The notes beneath the pieces were generated by a model. That model was not told the DNA's origin, searched no databases, and saw only the letters and a program-made list of their open reading frames with translations. From assembly GCA_036873755.1 (NCBI GenBank), contig JAVTVY010017243.1, positions 1-64,000 of the forward strand: a DNA stretch of 64,000 nt, written 5' to 3'. Origin of the DNA: Hanleya hanleyi. Its lineage: Eukaryota > Mollusca > Polyplacophora > Lepidopleurida > Hanleyidae. Numbering within the stretch: position 1 is the first letter of the stretch; each line of letters opens with the position of its first letter. The position numbers and the translations under genes are program-made. Below are positions 23,690-36,592 of this stretch, in pieces.

Positions 23690-24060
23690 CAACAGAAAAC
23701 CTCATATCAACCATCAGCTAGGTTGCCATGGTTACAGAATAATGGTAATAAAATGGTGAAATAAATAAAGTAAAATGTCATGTACCCATAGTGACACTGC
23801 CATAACCATAGTAAGACTATTGCCATGATAATATAGTGAAGTATCTTGTAACCATCGCAACAACGTTAAAATTTGTCACAACAATACATGTAGTAACATG
23901 GTTAAAATATGCTGTAACCATAGCAACACTGTTAAAATGTATAACCATAGTAAGTTGGTTACTGTGTGCTGTAACCATAGTAATATGTTGCCATGGTAAC
24001 ATTGGTTTATGTGCTGTAACCAAATTAACATGACCAACAAGGTATGCCATAAACATGTTT
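23690..24060. repeat. degenerate GTAACCATAGTAA repeat
   Basis: Words such as CTGTAACCATAG, CCATGGTTAC and GCCATGGTAACA recur irregularly on both strands, giving the small overlapping ORFs. A simple, decayed repeat. Confidence 0.5.
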
Positions 24061-25095
24061 AATTAACATGGTTGTATTCACCAATAAATGCTTTATCCTG
24101 TGGGGAAATATTCACTTATAAACTCAAAAGAAGTGTGTACATCGCACATACATAATTACTAAGTAATTACTAATTACTGAGTGATGCATAGGAAAAAATC
24201 TTTGAAAACTGGAATGATCCAAAAGCTGGGAGGGTAATTATCACGTGATGAGTTATCTCCCTCTAGTTCTAGTGGAAGACACCATGTGGCTTCAGACATG
24301 TATCATAGTGTTGAGTAAATATTAACAATCAATGTCATGTAGGTTTTCATCTTCAAACATATATACAAGTCACTGCTGTGGCACATTTTCTTGAGTCCAC
24401 ATTCTATACACTATAGAGCTGATTTATAATGCAGCCCATTTTATCCACAGCTATATATCTATATATAAATGAGCTGACATCACGCAAGTCTTCACCTGCC
24501 CTCCAAAGCCTGTTCATATTCCAATACCCTCTCAACAGACATAAAAAACAGCTTCCATTCAAAACTAAAGATTCTTTCACATACACTAAAATATACATTA
24601 AGACCTGTGACCACATAAAAAACCTGCTCAATTCGTCATAATTTATAACTTCTGTTTCAGTAGTACAAATGCACACGTTTCGTTTTCATGAGAGAGCAAC
24701 ATTATGAAGAATGGATAATCACGTCATTTGAGTTTTATGCCATTGAAAGGCAACCCATGCCTGGGGATACAAATGTGTACAGATCATTAATATTTGATTA
24801 ATACATGTAGGGGAGGGGGGCGGGGGCAATCACAAATTTCTGGTAGGGAAATCACATAGAAATCCTCGTCTTTAAACCTTCATTGTAACAATGGATTTAA
24901 TACATTAATTAGATAGCCTCCTAATTTACCCGTCCATTTCACATGGATTTTTCAGGATGTTTGAGAAATTTCTATGACTGGGCATAAAATTCGAAGAGTA
25001 TCCATGCAGGCATGCAAAATATATTGTCTATTCTAGGATTTTCCAGGACCATGAGTTCCTGGCAAGGTGTTTTTTTGTTTGTTTTGTTTTTCTTT
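24061..25095. other. non-coding stretch
   Basis: No supported gene. 24.93-25.06 kb holds a short block with CCATG and TTTTCCAGGACCATGAG words resembling the repeat at 16.2-16.7 kb. Confidence 0.35.
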
Positions 25096-25099
25096 TTCA

Positions 25100-25425
25100 A
25101 GCCCTTGTAATTTTAAATTGTTATATATTAGGTGGCCTATAACCTCTCTGTCTGTATGTGTATACATGTATTGTAGTCCCCTGGAGTTATATATAACGTG
25201 GCCTACAACCTCTCTGCCTGTATGTGTATACCACAGGGGCTCGTTACCATAGTTAATTGAGTTGATTACAGGGGGGGTCGAGGTAGGGAATAAATGGGGA
25301 AGGGAGGACAATCCCATTTATTCTCTACCTCGACCCCCTCCCTGTAATCAACTCAATTAACCAATTAACAACGGTAACGAGCCCCTGTGGTGTATACATG
25401 TATTGTAGTCCCCTGGAGTTGCCAT
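25100..25425. repeat. foldback element with ~75-bp arms
   Basis: ACCACAGGGGCTCGTTACC at about 25230 pairs with GGTAACGAGCCCCTGTGGT at about 25373. The arms extend through TTAATTGAGTTGATTACAG and GGTCGAGGTAG to a centre near 25306. Short direct repeats (GTATACATGTATTGTAGTCC, CCTGGAGTT) lie on both sides, at about 25160 and 25391. Confidence 0.75.
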
Positions 25426-25999
25426 CATGCTATATATCACGCAAAATATAAATAAAACTTTGAGTATTTACAAATTTTCAAGTAATAAAATCCTAGTTGT
25501 CTTAAGGTGGTTCATATCTCAAAACTTTGTCCGGTGACCAACCCTAATATTTTTGTTGAGGGTAGCAGGGGTGTTGACCAGTAGTAAAACATGAACAAAA
25601 TTGATGGTCTTCGATCTACATTTTTGGTACATAGCCGCGAATATTGATTACCATGTCAACCACTTTTTGCCGAAATCATGAAAAATCAATTTTCTGCGCA
25701 AGAAGGCAAGGAAGTCAAAGTATACAGATATATACATGTATCTACACGTATTGTAAGAAACTTCCACAGGTCATAGAAATACAGGAAAGTTGAACAGTTA
25801 CATAAATGCAATAATTGTATATGAATTAGGCATTTCATCAAACTGTATGACGTTGGAAATTACATTTTCAGTCTATGAAACACTCCCAAATCAAAAATCA
25901 TCCGGTGACCTATGCTGATATTTTAAACACAGCTTCCCCACCATGTGATCTTTTTATTAATAAGATAAAAAGTGGGGGTCTTTGGTCTACTTTTTACCC

Positions 26000-27060
26000 C
26001 TCAGCCAATTTTGGCCATGGGGTATTGTCGTCATCTTGTATGTCCGTCTGTCCGTATATGAGTGAGATACATGTAGCCGGAAAACAATTCCGCTGATAAA
26101 TTCCAAATTTGGTATGCTTATTTACCTAGTCAAGGACCAGAAGCCTATTGAATTGGGACCTGATTGGCTGGAAAACTTGGCAGCCATATTTAATTTTATG
26201 CAAAATGGATAATGATCCATATCTCGGAAACCATTCAACTGTTCAATACGGAAGTTGGTATACATCATTGATACATCAAGCAACTTTCAATGAATTACCA
26301 AACCGCCTTTTCTGATTAGATAAAAACCTTGGAGGCCATGCGAAATCGACAATCATACATATCTCTGTTACCATTCAATTGTTTTATATGAAAGTTGGTG
26401 TACATCATCGATATATCCAGATACTTTGAATTGACTGAAAACCTTGGTGGTCATCTTTAATTTATGCAAAATCTTCAATAATCTCTATCTCTGATAATGT
26501 TGAAGTGCTCGATGTAAAATTTGGTATACATCATCGATGCATCAAGAGACATGATAAATGACAGTTCTGATTTCTCTGATTGGGTGGAAATCTTGGTGGC
26601 CATCTTTAATTTATGCAAAATTTCTAATGATGTGTATATCCGATACCATTTCAGTGTTGTTTACGAAACTTGGTTTACAGCATCGATGTACATGTATGAA
26701 GAGACTTGCATTAATGAATAAGCACATCAGTTCCTTTGAGTGGCGGGAAGGATGGGCGGCCATCTTTAATTTATGCAAAATCATTAATGATTTCTATCTG
26801 TAAAATGTAAAATTTGGTATACATCATCGATGCATCAAGAGATTTATGTAATGAATACCGGTTTCTCTGATTGAAAGGAAACCTAGGCTTAGATGCCATT
26901 TCTAATTGCAAATTTTTTGATAATCTGTATATTTGTCACTTGACTGCTTGGTGTTCCCGACATCTTGGTTCAGACTGAATACATTATGAATGGCTGGCGC
27001 CCAGAGCCGAGGGGTTTTCAGATGCGCAGCTTTGTATTTTATATAAAATGCTTTGAGTGA
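26000..27060 (+). repeat. left arm of a long inverted repeat, made of ~150-190-bp degenerate units
   Basis: Units contain a CCATCTTTAATTTATGCAAA word, a CATCGATGCATCAAGAGA word and an AAATTTGGTATACATCATCG word. The arm ends with GGCTGGCGCCCAGAGCCGAG at about 26994, which occurs in inverted form at about 29850. The first part (CTTTTTACCCCTCAGCC, GTCCGTCTGTCCGTATATG) is a repeat style I recall as common in marine invertebrates. Small ORFs here are not genes. Confidence 0.7.
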
Positions 27061-28890
27061 CCCTATCCGCATAGTTTTCCAATATTTGCTACGGCTGGGA
27101 CCACTGGTAACGTTTCTTACAAGGAAAGGTGATATACAAAGTTAGAAGAGTTATTACAGGGGAAAACACCCTGTGTAATGATGTCGCCGACGTCTTTTGA
27201 GGCATGACCACCTTAAGTTTCAAAACTGAATGACGGTAATTAAAAACGCCAAACTTGTTTTGACTAGTCAAAGGGTCGACACATTGATAATGTCAACATT
27301 TGGCACTGAAATACATGACACTATATAATGCTGTTTATATAATGGATAATTGTTAAAAGTCAGTCTACTGTACTGCACCTTTAGATAGAATGAATGGAGG
27401 GCAACTGCATTCCTTGTTATATTGCATTGTCTGATCCAGTCCAACATGTAATCTATTCTGGATAAATCACAATACTGTGTTTACCATTCACATCAATTAT
27501 CCTGGTCCGTTTGTCTTTATTGAGCAGAAAATTTGCTCCCGACGTAAAATCACAGGAACGTAAAATAGGCGTCATGAAGTATAAGAATGTATATACTGAG
27601 CAAAACTGAGTATTTATGGTAAAAATGCTATCTCAGGACTGTCACAAAACATGGAGTAAAACGAAATGTTTCACATGTCTACACATATACATGTACACAT
27701 TCCAGCTTCACCAGCTTTAACATTTACAAAAACCATATTCAGCCCAAAACCCCTCTGCTTTTGGGATTCAGGTTCTTCAAGTGATATGATGATACATGTA
27801 ACATCAGTGCTGGCCAAGCTGTTATTTCTACCTTGCAACTTGATTTTGGAAAATAGGTCAAGGTCAGTTATCTTCAATAGTGTTACGGTCAGTAAGGTCA
27901 TGCGTCTGGGGTAAATTTATAAAGTCTACCTCCTACCCTTCAAGAAATATTTTTCCAACAGCAATTGACCTTGGTAATTGGGTCAATATCGGTTATCTTT
28001 GATACGGGTGTGCATATGTGGAATCAATTTGGGGAGCCTGGCTATAATTCTCCATAAGATACATGTATTGTGGTAACAGCATTGCATCTAAAGTTACTAC
28101 ATGTATATATAACTACACCAGGAATGAATATGTCACCGACACGATGGTAACACCTCTCATGCTGAAAACAAAATGGCGGAGTTGTAAACTAATTACAATG
28201 ATGGTGGTGTTTCATACATGTACATATAGAGAAACCATCCACCCACTTTTAACATTCATAATGCACCTTACATTAATCACACATGGTTTAAAGGCATTCT
28301 GTCTTGTTTCTTGTGATTCATTTTCGATAACTCGTGTTCAGAAGATTAACAAGCCGTGCTATAATTTATCAACAACAAATGGGCTAATTAACAAACATAC
28401 TAAATCCACTCACCTCAAGTGTCCAACAGCAAAAGGCAAAACAACTTTTCATAATGTTTTGAGATCTGCTCAGTTACCATGGTTACATACAAATACATCC
28501 GAATGTAAAAACTGGTTGAACTCGGTATGTACAAACTGACTGAACCTCAAGTTGGAATTTCATGTAGAAACAAACACATGTAGACAAAGAACGACACACT
28601 TAACATTCTGTCTGCTGACTGTCATGTTCACATGAAACACTAGTGTTCTGGAGAATTCTGTCCACATGTTATCTATCCAGAAATCAGTCTGGTATAACCA
28701 TGGTAACTGTCAGACACTGAATGGCATTGAGCTTGATCCACATATGGCATTTTGCTTCAGCCAGACCCTAAAAAGCATTTTATGGATGCAATAATTTTTT
28801 AGAAACTCCCAAAAATCTCTGAAAGGAGCTCAATAGCCAAAATTTGTTAAGCCAAAGATTCTACTGACAAAAAGATTTTTCATGATTCCC
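27061..28890. other. spacer of the long inverted repeat
   Basis: Unique AT-rich DNA. An ORF at 28063-28539 (158 codons) has no recognisable domain, skewed composition and no splice or poly(A) context, so it is not called a gene. Confidence 0.35.
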
Positions 28891-28897
28891 TGATAAT

Positions 28898-29237
28898 AGT
28901 CAGTGACCTTGAACTCAGTCAAAGTGACCTTGAACTCAGTCACAGTGACCTTGAACTCAGTCACAGTGACCATGACCTCAATCACAGTGACCTTGACCTC
29001 AGTCACCGTGACCTTGACCTGGAGTCAGTGACTTTGACCTCAGTCACAGTGACCTTGATCTGGAGTCACAGTGACCTTGGCTTCAATCACAGTGACCTTG
29101 ACCTGTCACAGTGACCTTGACCTCAGTCACAGTGACCTTGACCTGGAGTTGCAGTGACCTTGACCTCAGTCACAGTGACCGTGACCTGGAGTCACAGTGA
29201 CCTTGACCTGGAGTCACAGTGACCTTGACTTCAAGTT
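28898..29237. repeat. 18-24-bp minisatellite built of TGACCTTGA nuclear-receptor-like motifs
   Basis: CAGTGACCTTGACCTCAGTC-type units repeat about 16 times with spacers of two kinds (CTCAGTCA and CTGGAGTCA). About a dozen copies contain TGACCTTGA, the complement of the extended half-site TCAAGGTCA bound by ERR/NR5A-type receptors (established motif). Decayed single units continue to about 29560. Confidence 0.85.
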
Positions 29238-29599
29238 TGGTATGTGACACATCGTCTCCCCAAATCTACTGAAACAAAAAAATGTGATTTAATGTTTTTT
29301 GATTTTGGAGTTGCAGTACGTGACCTTGACTATGACCTCAATTTTGGGAAGGACACAGCATCACCCCCAATGTATCTACAGACATTATGAAGCAATTTTT
29401 AATGATTAGCCTATTTTGGGGTCACAGTGACCTCTGACATTCGAACAATTTTGGCAGGGGAGGTATTTTCCCCCTGCTGAAACCACTCACAACAGAATTA
29501 CCAGCATACAAACCATTCAATGATTTCCCAATTTTTAGGTCAGCGAGGTTTGACCTCAAACTCCATTTTGGTACAAGACAAATGACCAACCCCTAGGAT

Positions 29600-30610
29600 A
29601 TCCACTCATGAAAGATAGCTGTAATTGTAGATAGAAAACATGAATGGGTGGACAGACAGATGGACAAAAATTGCCATCATTATCTCTATGTCTACAACTG
29701 GGCATGTGTAATGATGCTTTAGATTTGATTCCTGATGACCAATAGCCATTGATTCCAGATCCCCGATAGTTATTAGGTCGGGGAAGTGTGCCTCTCCAAT
29801 TTTGGAGATAAATACGAAGCTGCGCATCTGAAAACCCCTCGGCTCTGGGCGCCAGCCATTCATAATGTATTCAATTTAAAACAAGACTTCAGGAACACCA
29901 AGCAGTCAAGTAACAAATATACAGATTATGAAAAATTTTGCCATTAGAAATGGCCTCAAACATTTCCGTCCAATCAGAGAAACCGGTATTCATTACATAA
30001 GTCTGTTGATGCATCGACGATGTATACCAAATTTTACATCGAACATTTGAAAATTATCTGAGATAGAGATCAATGATTTCGCATAAATTAAAGATGACCG
30101 CCCATCCTTCCCACCACTCAGAGAAACTGATTTGGTTATTCATTGCAAGTCTCTTGATACATAGATTCTGTATACCAAGTTTCATATAGAACACTGAAAT
30201 GGTATCAAAGATAAACATCATTAAAAAATTTGCATAAATTAAAGATGGCCACCAAGGTTTCCGCCCAAGCAGAAAAACCAGAACTGTCTATTGATACATC
30301 GATGATGTATACCAAATTTTACATTGAGCACTTGAACCGTATCAGAGATATAGATCATTAATGATTTCGCATAAATTAAAGAGGGCCGCCCATCCTTCCC
30401 GCCACTCAGAGGAACCGATGTGGTTATTCATTGCAAGTCTCCTGATACATCGATGCTGGATACCAAGTTTCATATAGAACACTGAAATGGTATCAAAGAT
30501 ATATATCATTGAAGATTTTGCATAAATTAAAGATGGCCGCCAAGGTTCCGCCCAATCAGAAACGCCAGAACTGTCATTTATCGTAAGTTTATTGATGCTT
30601 CGATGATACC
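29600..30610 (-). repeat. right arm of the long inverted repeat
   Basis: From about 29815 the sequence is the inverse of the 26.0-27.06 kb arm: GCGCATCTGAAAACCCCTCG, CTCGGCTCTGGGCGCCAGCC, then repeated TTTGCATAAATTAAAGATGG and TGTATACCAAATTTTACAT units up to about 30600. It abuts the AGAAGTATA repeat. Confidence 0.7.
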
Positions 30611-30860
30611 CTTACGAAATGGAAGTATACCCGCAGTAGAATAGAAGTACAGTGGCAGTAGCAGCTGAAAGTATAATGGCAGTATGACAGAAGTATATAC
30701 TGCCAGCATACTTCCATGAGACAATTGGTTGTATGTTAGACTGAATTTGTGAGTTGTAGAAGTGTTGCAGAAGTATGGTAGAATTATGGTGGCAGTATGC
30801 TGACATTATGTTAATTAAGCTGCTGTAACCCTTCACAGAAGTATGGAGGCAGTGTTATTA
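30611..30860. repeat. AGAAGTATA / GCAGTATG degenerate repeat (left of the Penelope-type insertion)
   Basis: Short units AGAAGTATAGTGGCAGTATG recur irregularly. A unique tag (ATTATGTTAATTAAGCTGCT at about 30805) also appears twice at 32.77 and 32.90 kb, so the Penelope-type copy interrupts one repeat field. Confidence 0.7.
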
Positions 30861-30869
30861 TTACAAGCG

Positions 30870-32690
30870 TCTAGTCCGTCATTCATAATCCAGCCGTCGT
30901 CCATTAGAGAATATCCGCGTCCATAATCCAAAGACCTATTCCATTTCCATATAACAGTATTAGCACCAAATTCAAAAAGACAAAAGTATACATAAACATA
31001 GGCTTGTTTCCTGCAAGAGAGAAGCGGTCAACAATTTTCAATGATGCCGGCAAGACATCATGATGTTCCAAAATATCAAATCCGTATCGCTGATGTACCT
31101 CAGTCACGCTTTGATTGTGTCTGTTCATATGAGTACCATGAGGATCTTGAAGTACATGGGCTCATACGGCCCCTAGCCCCGGGTTAAGCGGAATTAGACA
31201 CATGTTACGAAACGTAGCGCCATAGATCTTGCACGCTACGTTCGTATTTTGCTATCAGCATGCGATATGTATCGCCAAATTTGAGAAACTTTGAGTGGAG
31301 GCGCTTGGTGGAATAGCCCTGTTTTATAAGTTTCTGCAACAATGTTTTGTGACGTTGATTAAAATCATCACATTTAACACAGGATCTAGCAAATGCTACT
31401 AAGCGAGATATGTATACGCCATATGCAGGTCCCACTGGAATATTACTAACCAGAAAGGGATAGTTTACGATGTCGAAATTGTAATCATCTTTTTGTCATA
31501 AAGTCGACGAGAGAGAATGCCCGCTTCATTTTTATAGAGATAGAGATCTAAATAAGATGTGCCTGTAGGGCTATCTGTAGTTTCCTTCAAATCCAGTGAA
31601 GGTGGATATATATCCTTCACTGCGTCATTTATATAGCGATTATCCACAGCGAGAAGATCGTCTATATAGCGTTTGGTGAATGAGAAGGAACGGGCTTTGA
31701 ATGGATCGGTTTTTGAAAGCGCCAGCATATAGTCATATTCATAAGAGAACAGATACAGGTCAGCCAACAGGGGTGCACAATTAGTACCCATTGGAATACC
31801 TATATGCTGCTGATATATTGTGTTGCCAAATTTCACATAGATATTTTTAATGAGAAATTCAAGCAACTCTATAAACAAAGAAACATCCCATGAATGATAT
31901 CTCTTGTATGTAGTCGAGCTAAAGAATGCTTTATGGCTTCCGACATTAATATATCTACGATCAGTTTTCTTGAACACAGAGACTATTAATGAACTTAGAC
32001 GGTCAATAAGGTCCTGATGAGGGATTGTAGTATAGAGAGTCGAGAAATCCCATGTGGATACATGTCTGTACAGTATGTGACCTTTAGCATCAAGTTCTTC
32101 CGTAAGACATTTTGAGTTTTTCAATATCCACATACATTCAACGCCAGAGTTCTTGAAAATAGTGGCGCAATACCTTTCCCAAAATGCTTTTACCTCCTGA
32201 AGGGCCCCCGTCAATAGGGTTGAAAGAAGCTTGGTGGTGCAGCTTCTAGAACCAGCTATGAATCTAGCTTTGTATGGTGATTTATGCATTTTGGGAGTCC
32301 AGTATATTTTTGGTATGTCGCTATGATTGGTTGGAAGACAAATACCTCTTTACCTGAGAAACTTTTTGTGATTGCTAAATAAATCTTCCAGAGTAAATGC
32401 AGCCTGGGAGTAAGTAGATGTATTTGATGAAGATATGTCTACACTCAACTCTTTAACCAGCACCTGGTAATAGTAATATTTACATATGAATATTATATTA
32501 TTCGGAGCTTTGTCTGCTGGGACTATGACGAATTTACTCTGGAGATTTGCTAGAACTTCTTGCGAATCGAGGTTTCTCAGTACTTGTTTTGCTTGGGGAA
32601 GAGTACTTCTGTCAATATGGCGGATTGTTTCAACGACCTTGCTCTTGGTGAGGTCCAGCCAATCAGCCAATGGCAGAGGGCTGGCAGCAT
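30870..32690 (-). pseudogene. Penelope-type reverse transcriptase, copy 1, broken
   Basis: Minus-strand RT open pieces run 32670-32350, 32289-31465 and 31435-31205. Motifs seen: FVIVPADKAPNN, YWTPKMHKSPYK, FSTLYTTIPH, the GIPMGTNCAP block and the catalytic RYIDDLLAV box, then GVYISRLVAFARSC and the C-terminus SVQDLWRYVS. The gene is broken by an in-frame TAA at 32349-32347 (copy 2 has GAA) and a one-base deletion near 31487, so it is dead. The 5' end is cut at 32690, where it meets the AGAAGTATA repeat. Between 31200 and 30870 is a tail shared with copy 2 (CTAGGGGCCGTATGAG). A Penelope-like family is my best placement; no GIY-YIG domain is visible in this copy. Confidence 0.75.
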
Positions 32691-33060
32691 AGACAGAAGT
32701 ATATGGCCAGTATGGTAGCAGTATGGTAGAAGTATAGTGGAATTATGACTGCAGTATGCTGACATTATGTTAATTAAGCTGCTGTAACCCTTCACAGAAG
32801 TATGGAGGCAGTGTGATGGCAGAGGGCTGGCAGCATAGACAGAAGTATATGGCCAGTATGGTAGAAGTATAGTGGAAGTATGACTGCAGTATGCTGACAT
32901 TATGTTAATTAAGCTGCTGTAACCCTTCACAGAAGTATGGAGGCAGTGTAATGGAAGAGGGCTAGCAGCATAGACAGAAGTATATGGCCAGTATGGTAGA
33001 AGTAGAGTGGAAGTGTGCCTGCATCATAGTGGCAGTAGACAGGCTGAAGTATAGCAGCAG
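32691..33060. repeat. ~125-bp tandem units of the AGAAGTATA repeat
   Basis: GCATAGACAGAAGTATATGG recurs at about 32690, 32830 and 32970, with the GTTAATTAAGCTGCTGTAAC tag between. Minus-strand ORFs here are repeat readings. Confidence 0.8.
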
Positions 33061-33580
33061 TATAAGATTGCCCCGTATACCAAGTGTGGCCTAAATAAAA
33101 ATGATATTTACAAGCATCCTCCTTCAGGAAAAATTGACACATGCATGTATCATACACACATGAATGGTGGATATTACTACAATATAACATGGAGATGTAT
33201 TATAACATGGTAGGCCTAAACATGTTTTGGGGTGTAATTAAACTGATTGCCCTGGCTGATACCGCCCCCTATATTCTCACCATGATAAATTTTAGATCAG
33301 ACATGCCATAATGTTGGCCTCAGTATGTTTGAAAAATATGCAGTATTGGAAAAATATGGGGAATGGAATGAAAGGGAAATTCTTCCCATTGGCATCTAAT
33401 ATATTAATGCTACTTACATGCATCAGTTCATGAACAAAGCTGTACAGAGAAAAGAGGCATACTGCATAGATCTGCTCTCCATGTGCCATACACAGCAACT
33501 GTGTGCTCACTGGAGGGAAATTCAGTTGACCTATTTTTCAAATTAATGAGGAATATCCTATCCCAGCATTCCTCTCACTG
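33061..33580. other. non-coding stretch
   Basis: Contains two short unconnected minus-strand ORFs without domains. Nothing else seen. Confidence 0.3.
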
Positions 33581-33960
33581 AAGTATAGCAGCAGTATAGT
33601 TTTGAGTCAAAAGCCTTTTTGGTAAGGACAAGTTGTAGAAGTATAACAGCAGTGGACACAGGAAACAGCTAAAGTTGTAGCAGTATAACAGCAGTATACA
33701 CCTGATGTATTCAAATTTGCTAAAGTATTGGCAGTATACCAGAAGTATAGAATTTACATTTTATGTGATCAAGTTGTAGAAGTATAGCAGCAGTACACAA
33801 AGCAAGAGTGTAAGTACCAGAAGTATAGTGGCAGTATAAAGAAAAGAGCTGAAATTGCACAGAGTTTCAGAAGTATGACCGCAGTAGAGGGGAGGTCTGT
33901 GGAAGTATAGTGGCAGTGTATACTTCCACAGAAGTATATACTGCTCTTCCGTAAGGGTTG
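33581..33960. repeat. decayed AGAAGTATAGCAGCAGTATA repeat
   Basis: A GAAGTAT-GCAGTAT word pair repeats about ten times with varying spacers, continuing the field at 30.6 and 32.7 kb. Confidence 0.65.
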
Positions 33961-34045
33961 GGACTGAGAGAGTTGGCTACTTGTTGCATATCATGTTTTG
34001 GGACAATACTTCTAGGGAGTACATATTATGTATCCTGTTTTTCAG

Positions 34046-34089
34046 AGGAAGAAGTCGAAGATGTCCCATGACAGTCAGTTCCAACTGTA
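34046..34089 (+). CDS. uncertain small exon of the plus-strand gene
   Basis: A pyrimidine-rich acceptor (CCTGTTTTTCAG, ends 34045; a second AG ends at 34047) and a canonical donor GTAAGT at 34090 bound 44 or 42 bases. To join the only open frame of the next exon (37217) it must end with one extra base, and one frame does so under either acceptor. It could also be an alternative or skipped exon, since 17097 can join 37217 directly in frame. Confidence 0.3.
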
Positions 34090-34429
34090 GTAAGTACAAC
34101 TTCATAAATCAGAGAGTCTGGTACTAAGTCTAGTACAGGGACAGAGAGAGTGGGTTACTTGGGACTTAATACATGCAGGGTTTACATGTAATATATTATG
34201 TTTTAGGACTTAATACTTATATGGTTTACATGTCAGGCCTCACGAAATAGGCGTTTTACTAGACAATGATAAGTAAAAAAAATGCTATTTTCTAGTGAGA
34301 AAACATTTGTTTGCCAAATGGCAAGTAATTATCTAGCACGTAGCTTTTGCTGCGGAAAGCTCGATATAGGTGCGACAGTGATATATGTCTGTCTATCTGT
34401 CTGTCTCTCTGCAGGACCAAGTAAATGTT

Positions 34430-34810
34430 AAAGTTTTGGAGTCGGCCTCACCCTATGTCTCCTGTACTAAGGCCCCCTGAACCCTCATATATTCTGAATA
34501 CTTACATCAGACTACAGTTCACGCCATCCACTACCTGTCTACCGAGCCCCACTCCCTATCTCTTCAACTAAGCTTCGCCCGACCCCATACCCTCATATAG
34601 TCTGGGATCGTAGATCACGCTACACTTATTCAACCTATCCACTTTCACTGGAGAGCATGTCCCCACCCCTGGGGCACCGAGCCCCAGCCTCTATCTCATA
34701 AACTGAAGTTCGCCTGACCCCATACCCTCATATAGTCCATGCAGGAGCTAACATAATGCTACACTTATTCGATGCATTGCCTGACCCCATGCCCTCATAT
34801 TTCAATTTCT
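34430..34810. repeat. degenerate tandem repeat, CCCCATACCCTCATATAGTC units
   Basis: The word ACCCTCATATA recurs at about 34478, 34585, 34725 and 34790 with shared CGAGCCCCA and CTACACTTATTC neighbours, spacing about 105-140 bp. Confidence 0.6.
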
Positions 34811-35265
34811 AATTTTATATCATTTATATGTGATATTAAACTACTATTACGTAGGAGATGCAGTGTACATTGTATATACACATTCACACATGCCAAATCA
34901 ACTACAATATATCCCTTTATAGTAATTACTATGAGTTTGATGACATAAGGCTGAACGCCTAATTTCCAGGCTGTTTTATTACCCCCCCCCCCCCCCCATT
35001 TGATCAAAATCAGCTCATGTAACTATGAAAATATAGGATATATTTTTCGGATGTGTCCCTGATTTGACTGTCCAATTCGCTTTCGATTCTTTTAACAATC
35101 GAGTGACTGCAGAGGGTCACAAGGATGCCCTCTACGTAGACATGATAAGCGATAACCTTGAGAAGTCAGTAATAACAGAATCACCCATTTACACGCTTCA
35201 ATACAATGTCCCGGTTTGGCACCAGAGACCTGCATGTGTGTGTGTTGTTGCCATAGATCAGCTAT

Positions 35266-35950
35266 CATGGTATCATGTCTTGCCTCTCTGGCAAGGCGCA
35301 TGATGGGGTATCATGTCTTGCCTCTCTGGCAAGGCACATGGTGGGGTATCATGTCTTGCCTCTTTGGCAAGGCGCATGATGGGGTATCATGTCTTGCCTC
35401 TCTGGCAAGGCGCATGGTGGGGTATCATGTCTTGCGTCTCTGGCAAGGCGCAAGGTGGGGTATCATGTCTTGTCTCTCTGGCAAGGCGCATGGCGTGGTA
35501 TCATGTCTTGCCTCTCTGGCAAGGCGCGTGGTGGGGTATCATGCTTTGCCTCTCTGACATGGCGCTTGGAGCACTGATATCATGTCTTGCCTCTCTGGCA
35601 AGGCACATGATGGGGTATCATGTCTTGCCTCTCTGGCAAGGTGCATGGTGGGGTATCATGTATTGTCTCTCTGGCAAGGCGCATGGTGTGGTATCATGTC
35701 TTGCCTCTCTGGCAAGGAGCGTGGTGGGGAATCATGCTTTGCCTCTCTGACATGGCGCTTGGAGCACTGATATCATGTCTTGCCTCTCTGGCAAGGCGCA
35801 TGGTGGGGTATCATGTCTTGCCTCTCTGGCAAGGTGCATGGTGGGGTATCATGTATTGTCTCTCTGGGTAGGTGCATGACAGGGTATCATGTCTTGCCTC
35901 TCTGGCAAGGCGCATGGTGGGGTATCATGTCTTGCCTCTCTGGATGCTCC
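35266..35950. repeat. 38-bp hairpin minisatellite, block 1
   Basis: The unit GGTATCATGTCTTGCCTCTC + TGGCAAGGCGCATGGTGG (38 bp) repeats about 18 times. CTTGCC..GGCAAG within each unit can form a 6-bp stem with a 5-base loop. Two copies of a GACATGGCGCTTGGAGCACT variant (about 35557, 35748) mark a ~191-bp internal duplication. Because 38 is not a multiple of 3, the long ORFs in all plus frames are artefacts. Confidence 0.93.
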
Positions 35951-36592
35951 GCACTGTTTCGTAGGAAAAACGAGGGAGTTTCCCAATGTTTTATAGGTCA
36001 CAGACTGGAATTTCCCTCAAAACTTGATTTTAAAAATGAAAATGGCATTTTTTTTGATTATGTTGATATGAATTCAGTCTGAAGGTTGATAGAAAATCAG
36101 GATGGATGAATTCAGAAAAAAATATAGAATTTAGAGGTGAATTGGGGATGACATGGATGCACTTCGGATCGAGGCTATCATTTGAGCGCCATTTTCGTCA
36201 ATGTTGCAGACGACACGTTACATTGAAATCGAGCTGGCGATGGGCACATAAATGCCACTTTTTTGAAAGCTACTGGAGTTATTTGACAGAGTCGTAGTGA
36301 ATATAAACATCTCATTTGCGTAGTGGATACATGAGCCGTCAGCTGAAGTTGATGTATTTTGTGGAAAATGAACCCACGTGTGAGCGTCGTTGTTGTTGCC
36401 GATTACAGGTCAGTCAGTCAAAAAATTTTTTCAGCACTCAGTTGTTTTGGCCTTAAAATATCCCTGAGATCTATAGAATTATTTTGATATATGAAATATG
36501 AACAGGCTCTGTGTTTAGGGCCTCCTCTAAGTGAGACCCCAAATGTGGGCCTTTTCACAGCAGTCTCCCAAGATGTTTTAGTACAATGCTGC
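35951..36592. other. unique segment between the two 38-bp blocks
   Basis: No supported gene; short ORFs lack domains. It separates two parts of one minisatellite and may be an insertion. Confidence 0.35.

Noticed and set aside
28063..28539. 158-codon ORF
   Set aside because: No domain, composition like its surroundings, no splice or poly(A) context.
30904..31128. 74-codon ORF with a hydrophobic stretch after the RT in Penelope-type copy 1
   Set aside because: The second copy does not keep the frame; treated as element tail.
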